From: Paramacrobiotus metropolitanus
Taxonomy: Eukaryota > Tardigrada > Eutardigrada > Parachela > Macrobiotidae
DNA: 64,000 bases
Assembly: GCF_019649055.1 (NCBI RefSeq)
Contig: NW_026570390.1
Coordinates: forward strand, 124,001-188,000
Direction of reading: 5' to 3'
In this document: positions 46,406-56,676 of the stretch, one piece after another
Numbering within the stretch: the stretch's first letter is position 1
Layout: each line of letters starts with the position of its first letter
Notes under the pieces: generated by a model
The model's input: only the letters and a program-made list of their open reading frames with translations
Database searches by the model: none
What the model was told of the DNA's origin: nothing
Program-made: the position numbers and the translations under genes

Positions 46406-48129
46406 TGAATGGGATATGAATAAAACATTGGTCAGAAAAACAATGAATTCTGCTTGCGGATTTCACAAGAATTACTCGGGGGGACTCTCGGTTATTCCCT
46501 GTATTGGCCAAACACGGTTGCTAAAATGTTGCAGTTCCCTACGGTAAAAAGCTCAAAAACAAGCCTTCTATTCGAAATAGTAACGGAATGTGAAAGCCGA
46601 TAGCTCCGCCTTCAGGATTGGCCATTCGCCGTTGTGTTTTGCTGTTCTGGGGATTTCTACCCCATACATTTCTTCCGTGTTTTTACGGATCTGCAGCACA
46701 GTTGTACTGACTGCAGAATCCTTCCTGATTAGTCTGGTGCTTGCTGCGCCACGGTGCGCGAGTTAGATTTTGGCATTAAAGCCTCAGTCCGGGTTCGCCG
46801 CTGTTTCGCCCGATTCGCCGTCGAAGGTACGTGGGCGCCCATTAGGCCCCACGTTACAGGAAGCAACCTGAATATCCTTAAGTGAGAAGCGGCAATTGTT
46901 TGTTTGAAAATTGGTGAACTCAAAGTTTCTGTCCCAGGCCAACCGTAATCCCACCTACTTTTGCAAAACAATTTTTAAAAACGTCAGACCTTTGCGTAAC
47001 GCCCGTTAAATTTGACTTTGATATGCCGAAAACATTGCTCTTTCGAACGAAGCTGAAACGATGTCAGTGAGGCATCAGACAGACTCAGCGCACTCTGGTA
47101 AAACAAACCGCTATTTTGTTCAGCCGCACGGTACCTTTTAGTAAAGTAAAAAATTACTCTAACCATCGAGCTGTAGCCTGTCATGGCCCTGTATGTATGA
47201 TCGTTGCGCAAGGTTTAAATATACTTCGTGCTGTGCAGTCCTACGGTATAACGCCAAAAAGTTGTTTATTTAATGATAAAAGTTAAAAAGTAGGCAGTGG
47301 TCACAGGAAGTTAAAAAAACCGTGGGGAGTCAAATCATAGTAGCCGTCCAAGAGGGTACTGCGTGTAGGGCCCTTGTAGGGCATACCTTGTATTCATACA
47401 AGCTTTCCGTTCAAGACGTAATTACGCGCCGATTTTAGTAATTGCGCCGCCGTGGCTGTGCTAGCGGTGTGTTGTGTACTGTGTATGTTAGTAAATCCAA
47501 ATAAGAGATCATTTTGATGTAGCCGGAAGCCGAGACAAGTAACCGATTTGCAAAGAAAGCCTGAACTTGTGATATGTCGAAGTATTCAGTATTACGTTAC
47601 ACAAAATTACTTTAGATCAGCAGGTGTTGCAGTATTTAAAGACTCTGTATGTTCACTGAGCAGGAGCTATAATTATTGTATTTATGACAGCGGCGTGCTG
47701 TCACCCCATAGGATAATTGCTGTATATGTGGTTCAGTTGTGGTTCTGTAGTGGTTCTATGGTCGTTCTGTGTGGTTCTATAGGTTCACGTGAATCTATTT
47801 AACGTTGGAGTTTTTGTTTACTTGGTTCTATTGGTTCAAAACCAAATGAACCACTCGTGTCCTGGCCTATAGGTTCATTCCCATAGAACCACTAATGTCC
47901 TAACTTGGACATTCTATGACCGATTGATACGCAGTGACATCGGCAACACCAATGCTCGGCTCCGCAGATTTTACAAAGAAGGTGATAGATTAATGATAGC
48001 GTGGTGTTTAAAAAAGATGGGTAGATAGAAAGAGTAAAGCTGAAAAAGTATAGAGCGATGTTTAAAATGCCACATAGCGAAAGAAAAATAGAAACTAGGA
48101 AAGTGCACCGCTGTTGGCTTGCACTAAAA
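46406..48129. other. Intergenic, no gene seen
   Basis: Only short frames. Near 47710-47890 there are direct and inverted repeats of GTGGTTCTATRG and AGGTTCA, a small local foldback. Nothing else recognised. Confidence 0.3.
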
Positions 48130-48362
48130 GACCGAAGCGAAGCGGGAAACCAAGGTTAATAAACTGTTTGCTGAGTTTGTTTTAAAACTGTTTTAAAAAC
48201 AATTTTATATTTAAAAAATATTTTTTTATTCCGTATTTTTCGGTGTGCTTGTCCGTATTTTAGTTAAAATTATTGAAGCCGGAGGCGTGACCGACATGAC
48301 CGACGTGACCGACAAAATTTCTGTTTTTCTTGAACATAGAGGACCTTCGCTTCGCTTCGGTC
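48130..48362. mobile_element. Short inverted-repeat element (about 233 bp)
   Basis: The left end GACCGAAGCGAAGCG is mirrored by CGCTTCGCTTCGGTC at the right. Short arms only. A small CATGACCGACGTGACCGA tandem lies near the right end. Confidence 0.45.
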
Positions 48363-49489
48363 GATAACAAGGTAAAAAAAATTCTGAAGAAGTATTGTAG
48401 TAACTGCAGCGCTGCAGATTGCGGTTCTGCATCTAAAAGAATTTAGTTTGATTACTGTGATGGTTATTTAGAGAAATGAAGCAGAAGTTCCAAAACTGCA
48501 GATAAAAATGCCTCGTTTCCGGCAAAAACAATTTCATAATTTCTGTGTTATGTTTACTCGACGGGAAAACATTCATACAACTTGGTTATTGACTCTTTAT
48601 GCGGTAGAAATGATCTGCCCTTCCTGGCGGAAATGGCCTCCAACTGGGTCGTGAATACGTTTGACGTCTCTAACTGTCTGTACTACGTACTTTGATAACG
48701 TACGTCAGACTACTCTAAATTCAGTATGAGAGAAAGATTTATATCGAGAAACACAAGCGCACGCCGGGGATTATGTACTGCTCATTTTGCAGACCGGTCT
48801 TTTAGCTGCTTGTCTTATTATTTTGGTGAAGTGAATTTAGCGTTAAGCTACACAGTACACGTCTCACACTAGAAACCTATCCGTGGCCGTAACTTAAAGG
48901 TTTTACTTAAAGTAATTTGGCTGTGGATGGTCTACTGGCTACTGTCGGTTTATGCCGCGCAGTTTGCGCGGGTCTACTAGTTTAACTTTGTTTTATTCAG
49001 CATCGTTCATCTGAGTCAGCAAAAAAAGGCAGTCATGGGCAAACACGATCAGAAGAGAGACTGATTCTGCCCAGTTTTTCTGTTAGTGAATCTTTTAACA
49101 GGTAATGGTCATTAAAATAATAAAAAAGTTGCAAGCTCGGCCACACTCTCTGTACTTCATAGTTAAGATCTGAATATTAAAAAACAACTACAGTAAATCT
49201 GTTAAATGAGTTAATGAATTGCACGAATCAAGCAAAATCCCCTGCACAACTGCTAGTGCTATACCTGATTTACGTATAATTTTACCTATGATTTTACAAC
49301 AGATTTACGTATGATTTACCTATACCTGATGCACTTTCTTGCACCTTGCTCCAAAGCTATTTTTACTGTAATTCTTACTGTTGTTACGGTATTCTTACAG
49401 TATTATACTTAATATGATATTATACCTAATTTGTTACTCTCCAGCTTTGAATTTTTAGGGATAATGTTATGCGTGAGACTGTTTTAGCA
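48363..49489. other. Intergenic, no gene seen
   Basis: AT-rich; near 49290-49330 GATTTACGTATGATTTACCTAT-like direct repeats (each unit under 15 bp) are visible. No coding sequence. Confidence 0.3.
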
Positions 49490-50070
49490 GAAAACGTGGT
49501 GGGCATGAAAACTGGGTTCCTCTCTACAACGTCAACTTACGGTAGTGCAGTTTAAACTTGGCATCGATATGTATGAAGCCTGAATCATCGTGTAAGATAG
49601 TTAGCCGGATACCGATTCAGCAGCCAGCCAATTCATATCGCGGCCAGTCTTCCGGTTATCCCGCTAGACGGTAAAATATTGGCATTTCGCTGAACTGCAC
49701 ATGGTACACGTTTCAAGTGGCTGATTGCATTTTTTCCCGAACTGCGCTCATAATTTCCAGCATTCGGGCTGGGTTGTGCGCAGCGTGGCATTTATGGAAC
49801 ATGTGCCTATTTCAAGTGCTTTCATATTGCCAATCACTTTGCCAGTGATCAAAACAACTCAAAACTTGATGGATAAATGTTATTATGGCCAAAGTACATC
49901 GGTATCTATTCGTTACAGCAACCATTAATATTACAGTAGCAACCATTAACATTACAGTGGCAATAGCGCATTAGCGCTAGGTTTAATTCCAAATTGTAGA
50001 CTGTCTGGTGACAGCTAAAGGCTTAAAATACTTCTATGCATACAACCAAAAGTGCAGGACCCATTGACAG
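49490..50070 (+). repeat. Dispersed repeat R3, copy 2
   Basis: Counterpart of 33565-34380 without the 139-bp inverted-repeat insertion. Several indels and no shared open frame. Confidence 0.7.
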
Positions 50071-50239
50071 ACTGGTATTAAATTGTCCATTGTCATCCAT
50101 ACAACAAAAACTCGCTAAGACAGCAACCATTAAAGCCGATAAGAAGATATTCAAACTGCAGACATCAAAAGAAGTGCCAGAGTTCGCCAACTTGGTAAGG
50201 GGTTGTCGTTGAGAAATCATCACCGGACATCGTAGGAAT

Positions 50240-50850
50240 GTTTCCAAAAATCAACAATGGAATGGTTTTCTTTCGCACATTGTGTAGAAATCCCAGGTAT
50301 ACGGTAAAATGTATTTGCGAAAAATCAACATCCACACCTACAGCGCACGCAAATTCAGAGTGCGTCGCATTCGCAAGAGTAGTTGCAAAACCGGCCAGGA
50401 GAATGTAATTCAGCCACATCGAAAGCCAAAACATCGAAAAAGAAACTGCGGACCAAGAACGTTCTTAGCTGTCACCCTCGTGCCGGTCGACTTCGTGCGC
50501 TCGCTACTTTACCGTCTGCTTAAACTTTTTATTTCGGCGCAGATAAAAGCCACCTGATGCACTCCAAATCGCACAAACATCTGACAGCCGACCCAGATGA
50601 CATAATTATTGCGTCTTATGGTCAGAAATGCAATAGTACAGCATCTCGTTAACCGAAACAAATCGAACGAAGGGAAAGCTCCTTTCAAAAACATTATTAT
50701 CGCGGGCGGGACGTAAATCGCATCGGTAAGTATGGGCTAATAAATGATGAATAAAATCAACATCTGGTAGCGCATATGCTTTTGGAAAGCGGATGACGTG
50801 TTTCTGTATATAAATCCCGCCTTTCGTTCGAAGAAGCTGCAGCGGCCGAG
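50240..50850 (-). pseudogene. Tudor-like family member iii: broken fragment
   Basis: The reverse complement matches member ii (37590-38110) nearly throughout, including the non-coding join between exon A and the exon C start. Readable pieces are KHVIRFPK, ALPDVDFIHHLL and VGCQMFVRFGVHQVAFICAE, with frameshifts between them. The exon C start is degenerate (FACAVGVDVDF). It lies just upstream of the intact cluster, on the same strand as that cluster. Confidence 0.7.
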
Positions 50851-51140
50851 CAAAAATCTTTTACTTTTGACTTACAGATACTTCGTGATTTAGGTTTACC
50901 TCTTCATCCGGGCATGGCTATTTGTATATTTTCTGACGAAAATGTTTAGTAAATACTGACAATGTATACTCTAACACAATTGTGTAACGTTCGTTGTCCT
51001 AAGAATACCTGATTGTGATTTTAACAGCAGCGTCTAATGGCCTTAGAAACCTCGCTGCCTTTCTTCATGTATAAATCATCCTCCCATCGGACGGAACTTC
51101 CGCTTTTTATTAAGCAACACTTGCAATACTGCAGAATACA
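50850..51140 (+). repeat. Dispersed repeat R1, copy 4
   Basis: Matches 12600-12900 and the reverse complement of 37190-37560 (AACAGCAGCGTCTAATG, CATCGGACGGAACTTCCGCT). Attached to family fragment iii just as the inverted copy is attached to fragment ii. Confidence 0.6.
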
Positions 51141-51456
51141 AAACTGTGTAATTGTAACTTCATCAGCTATTAGCGCAATAAGGGCGAATACTCGTATACT
51201 GATCCGTTTACAGTAGCAGTCTATGGAGTCTACGAGTCGTAAAGCATTGAAAATTACTATTTAAAAATTTTGTGAATGTTGACAATGTATTGAAATTTTG
51301 TGAATGTTGACAATGCTTTTTACCGGAATCTGTGTATTCAGACACTGGGCTATGACAGTGTCGCAGTAGGCATAGTTAAACGGGAGAAAACCTAAGAAAA
51401 CCAACTAACTAAGAAACCACTAATGGAAAATCGGAAAGCCTGTCTTCTATCCTGCT
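51141..51456. other. No gene seen
   Basis: Spacer before the family cluster; contains a short GAAATTTTGTGAATGTTGACAATG-type direct duplication near 51270-51320 (unit about 23 bp) and AAAACCTAAG repeats. Confidence 0.3.
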
Positions 51457-54400
51457 TTACTCATCGCCATTGACGTCATCATTATCGTCGTTATCCTTGT
51501 AGCATGCATCCAAAGCTGCGAAGGTGATAGGACTCAGTGCAGCGATGTCCAGCTGGCGAAGATCCATCGTATCCCATTCCTTAGGCGCATCACCAGGGCG
51601 CAGATGGTTGAACCTGCAAAACAAGGTTAAATGTTTGTAGTTATATTAGGAAGCAAGTAGCTGGCGGACGGGGTTATGTAAGTACTTAATGGTTTTCTTA
51701 ACTATAACATAATTTCGTACTTCGTAGTCCCAATGATTATTCTGCACAAGGTACAGAACATATGCAGAAAATAAACATGGAAAAAATTAGAAAATCAGTA
51801 CAAAAAATAATAACGAACTTGGTACAGTTTTCTTAAGTTGGTACACATTACACAGTAACACGAATATCATACCGACCTTTGCTTATTACACCTGCTGTGG
51901 TTGCACAGATAGAATACGGCCGGACGGGTAATAAAACTGTGTTAATTTTTTTTTGCAGTGCCCAGGAAGACCAAGCTCTTTTTGTCGTACTTTAAAAAAT
52001 TAATTACCGTGGTATAAGCGCTGTGAAAATCCAACACTACCAAACCACGTAGCAACAGTCACCAGTACACATTTGCGGCTGCAAGCGTCTGCAAGTGCAG
52101 GATACTGTCGCGCCGAGAAGGGCAAAAATGAAATTAGTTTAATCAAGTGCAGTGGCTCACGCGGCGTGACTGCAGTGTCACTGTTTTCTACGACGCAAAT
52201 ATCCAAAAAAATGCTTAATGAATTCAAACTTAAAAAAAGAGTAGAATCCTTAACTGGTAAAGAACACTGGAAGAAAATGTGACAAGGAATTCGAAAAGAC
52301 CAGGTGTTCTCATAACCCACTAGTTGTCGCTGAATCCCTACCTCTTACCATGCCGTTTCATTGACATTATACGAGGAAGATACTGTAGATTCAAATAAAA
52401 GCAAACCTCTAGACAGTCCAAGACAACTAAAAACGAAATAACAGAAGTAAAAAAAATTGTTTTAGGGTGCATTCGCGTGCTGTTACTAAAAACGATTCGA
52501 ACTTAACTAATCGGGTTTTTGGTCTTACGCAGCTAGTACGTACAGGTACAGAAAGATGCCAATGCTGTTCCACTGGTCCGGATAGGCTACCGTTCGTACC
52601 CAGCGCGCCTGAATGTTTGTGACCTTTTCGAACACCCGCTGACTAACGGCCGGACAGTGGACATTGAGCGCCGCTAGAACGATGCGAATATCCGCATGTT
52701 GGGTGGCAGTTTCTACGGAGTGAAAACGTAGACACGGAATGATAACTGGACTAGGATCAATATCCGGATCATGCCTGCGCAGCAATTTGCTCTCCGAAAG
52801 GGGCAAAAACGGATGACCACCCCATCCTAACAGTTCCACCGCTGCCCGCCTGATAAAATCGGAAAACTTGAAGTTGATTAGCACCAGCTGTTCACACACC
52901 GCCATCAGGTCATACAACCCGTTGCACTCTAATATTCCTCTGCGATTACTGCAGAGGATGTCCAGGAACGGATAGAGCTTCGAAAGTGTATTCCGGCCAA
53001 TGCCATTCTTAATAAAGATTGCACGCGGGCGAACACCTTTGATGGCTAATACAGCTGCGGTCAGCCTCATCCGTTCATCGAGATCGAATCCGTCGTGGAG
53101 ATGGTTCCCATCCTCTGTCAACGCCAGTGTCTGCGTGCGCACCGAGATTACGCGGTCTAGTGTCGTTACCAGTTTGTACGCGAGATACTCAGCATATTCT
53201 GATCTTACGCTAGCATCGAGAACGTCTTTTGCATTCCCTTTTGGCAGGTCTTGTGGCTGTCGTTCGCAGTTGGTACAAAGATCGAACAGGATGTGTCGGT
53301 CGTTTGCGTGCTCGCAAGAAAGCAAACTCCACAGGGCGCATACTCTATAAAAATTAAAATGCACGTGTCACTCAAGACCGGAACAAAGAATTTCTAGATG
53401 AGGGAAATACTTAGATAGAGTTCTGAATAAAAAGATTCAGAAAAAAGTAAAAATAATTCATTTTGGGTCAGAAGGTTTCATGGCCTGACGGCCAGGAGAA
53501 AATACCACCATACCGGTCGAAATTGTATTGTCGAGAGATTTCATTATGCAAAGCTTCAGAAAGGACAAACTGGACGCAGAACAAGCGTAAATAAGATTCC
53601 AGGTAGATTATTTCGATAGAACACGACAGCAACGACTTGCCTGCGCGCCCAAAATTGTGATTCCACATCCAAATAGGAGTGTACAGAAGCCACGATCGGA
53701 TGTGCAAGTTCACTGATGGACATTTCTTCAAAATCTGCAAAATTTATATACATCCTGCCAAAAAGCAAGATAAACCTTGAAATACTATCAAGTTTAAATT
53801 AGCGCATGGCCATTGATGGGAACACTGTTACACTGACCTTCGTTAAGCGCGTACCCGGAAGTCGTGTGCGTATCAACTGGATGTGTTTTCAGCTTCAGGG
53901 TGAGATAGTCATCGCAAGCTTGTCTCAGTGATTCTTCATCCCAAAAGATTGAAGTAATTCTCTTTCTGAAATCGTCTTTATAATCCTTCATTTCGGCGCA
54001 GATAAATGTGATGTCATCCAATCCCACTCGCACGAACATTCGACACCCGACCCCGATGGCACATTCCGTCTTAAGGTCAGCATTGCAGTAATGGAGCATC
54101 TCGTCCATTGAAATGAGTCGAACGGAGGAACAGTTCCCGTCACAAAGATGATTACCGCGGGCACGAGGAAGCACCCATCGGCAACTACGGGCTAATAATT
54201 GGGGAATGAAATCAACATCTGGTAGCACTTGTGCTTTGGGAAAGCGGATAACATGTTTTTTGTACAAGAATGCCGCTCTTCGTTCAAAGAAACTTTTCTC
54301 CTCTTCCGGCATGAAGAGCTTGCTGTACAAAAATCCCACTGTTAGTTCGAAGAAACTTTTCTTATGAATCGGCAGCTTTTCGGTGCAATGGTTCCAATGC

Positions 54401-54780
54401 ACGATATGCTGACCATGCATCCCGTCAGGAATGTTACCAGTCAAAAGTACACAATGGAAAGGACTGATAATATAAGTGTCCACGAGAGTCCCTGGCCAGA
54501 AAACCATTGGGTCAGCATTAGTCCTCCGCAGCGCTATGTGCACCGACGAGCTTTGAAGAGGTGGCTGTAAAAAATGATGCGGCCAAAGATGACTGGAATG
54601 GATCCACTGAGCGCTGATGCTGCTGGCATCGAAGTCAACGTAGAAGTTAGGACCGTCAATGTCTTGAACGTATCCTAACCACCACTGGTCGTTATCACGC
54701 TGTACCAGCACCGTGTTCCCGTAGTTCAACTCAGGCAAACCCGTGAACAACTTGCGAAAGTACCGTGATGTCGCATTCAT
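51457..54780 (-). CDS. Tudor-like multigene family member iv, intact, four exons, 669 residues
   Basis: Function unknown. Exons (minus): A 54780-53838, B 53734-53641, C 53344-52529, D 51613-51457; phases 1, 2, 2 join without a stop. The start is the conserved MNATSRYFRKLF. Exon A has two modules that look like Tudor/Agenet barrels: NTVLVQRDNDQWWLGYVQDI (about residues 22-65), and HIALRRTNADPMVFWPG onward. A tandem 21-residue duplication (KSFFELTVGFLYSK, KSFFERRAAFLYKK) and a Cys-containing block ending GVGCRMFVRVGL follow. Exon C starts VCALWSLLS, has FDLCTNCERQPQDLP, MAVCEQLVLIN and CPAVSQRVFEKV. Exon D is NHLRPGDAPKEWDTMDLRQL and ends with an acidic tail. No signal peptide or membrane segment; probably intracellular. 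The B-C intron uses a GC donor (CAG|GCAAGT). Orthology to any named family is not claimed. Confidence 0.75.
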
Positions 54781-55235
54781 GATGTAAAATAGCCAAAAGT
54801 ATTTATCCACACTTCACTGAAGTTGGCGAGTAAATCAAAAGATCACACAAATAAATGCGATTTTAATGCATAGTATCCTGTGACGGAATAAAGCCGATTA
54901 TCCGAAAACAAGACGGGCGGATATATGGCAAGCATGAACACGATAAAACATCCAGGCGATATTCCCGGAAAAATCGAAACTCCATCCAGCATGGCAAAAT
55001 TCAGGGAGCCAAGCAGGATGGTGGATGGGCTGTAAGCATTTTGCCACACAGGGAGTGTACACAGCATTTACAGTACTTATATAGCGCAGCATGTCCACAT
55101 CCACGCGCGCGACTGCACTTTCATCTCATTACTCATTCACCACAGATGTACAAGGATCGATTTCCTTGTTCTACCACTCAGCCGTGTCGTCATGGGCTTT
55201 GGGATCAATGTGCAGAACATACAGCACCATTTTAA
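54781..55235 (-). promoter_or_regulatory. Conserved upstream block of family member iv (possible 5' exon or uORF)
   Basis: Similar sequence lies upstream of members v (59740-60200) and vi (63225-63560). On the minus strand near 55010-54930 a short frame, NFAMLDGVSIFPGIS then CFIVFM, is conserved at the protein level (TTLDGVSIFLGIS; AMLYGISIS). Further out, CACCACAGATGTA-type blocks are shared. It is either a 5' exon/uORF or promoter plus leader; no splice donor was pinned down. Confidence 0.45.
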
Positions 55236-55579
55236 ACTAAAGCATTTCCGATACTTATGCTCGTGTCGTTAGTTTCTAAAATAAGCAGTAATCTACTGTT
55301 TTATTGCTAAGAGGAGGAGGTAGCTGAAGAAGCACTTTCTTATAGAACTTCTAAAATAATTTGGAGAAAACGAATTAGAAATAAACATCTTTAAACATGT
55401 TATCTTTTTGTGACCTTCGGTTGCACGTCAGAACACACGTCCGAGTTTTACTAAAACATAGATCCATGTGCAGCGGCTGATGCGCCTGGAAATCGGTCCG
55501 GAAACAGGGTTTTACGGAAGGAGCCAGTTCCGCTTAGGGCATACCCATTACGGCAATATGGACGATGGCTATTTTGCCG
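55236..55579. other. No gene seen
   Basis: AT-rich intergenic sequence. Confidence 0.3.
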
Positions 55580-55850
55580 CAAAATAGCCTTTCACTATTT
55601 AACCGCACACTGGGTCACAATATCCTCTTCGTTTTTGTCACAATTTGAGCTTCGGTCGGCTAATACACGGCTTTTTTTACTTTTTATTATTATCATTCTT
55701 ATTAATTTTTCTCGGATTTTTTAGAATTTCCAAGCTTTTCTTAGGTGCCCAGTTTGTTTTTGCCGTGAATACCGTCTCATCTTGAGCACTAACGATTTTG
55801 GTGGGAGCGGCTCGAAGGGTTCCATCCCCGCATTTCTCATTTCTCGTGCT
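55580..55850 (+). repeat. Dispersed repeat R2, copy 2
   Basis: Counterpart of 19590-19910 (AGCCTTTCACTATT, CCGCACACTGGG, GGTGCCCAGTTTG, GGAGCGGCTCGAAGGG). Confidence 0.5.
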
Positions 55851-56676
55851 GGTTTGTAGGTGATAGTGAGTTAACTTACTTTTTCTGAGTGAATCTGCAC
55901 TTCTCGTACTTCTTTTTCAGTTTACGCTATCAGTATTAAGCACAAATACTGCACGTATCGCCGCTGACCAATCTTTAACGTTAAGAACCAGCTGTGTTTG
56001 TCGAACACAACTGCAAATTCATTATGACCGCTTGAAATGGAAAAATTACGATAACAAATTACGATAAATTATAATGGGTACGAGTAGCAACAACTCCGTG
56101 CTCGAAGCAATTGCTGCAAGTATTGTAGTGAACAACACTTCCTTCCACTCAAGACAGAACACTTTGCTATTGAACTCTTGAAACGAATAAATTCGTCAAT
56201 TTTTGAAATTTTTTAAACTTTTAACTGGGATTTTGGTTTCATGCAAAGGCAGCGGTACGATCGCCTTTAACCATCCCTCCCTTAAGTTTCACACAGTCAT
56301 TACAAAATCGTTACACTCGCTACTAACTGCTTAGCACTTCATCCAGCATAGCACTACACCTCATTCAACAAGCGTGTTTGCCAGTTTCGTTTTGTGCTGT
56401 TGTCTGTATTTGTGTTCACATTCCATCATGTTATATTTAGTATGTATTTATTTTACTGTCCACTCTGTGAAGGGGCACGGCCCTCGCTCGAAGACAGTAC
56501 TGTAAATTCTTTATTATTATGGCAAAATATAAACAACTAACTATTACGAGGGAAAAAAGGCCCAAAGATTTATCTTTTCGGATCACCCTTTATTTCAAAT
56601 ACATCCGCATCTATATATGGCAGAATTACAACAACTAATGCAGTGAAAAACTCCAGAAATCTATTTTTTCTAAATC
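55851..56676. other. No gene seen
   Basis: Spacer between family members iv and v. Short frames only. Confidence 0.3.
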
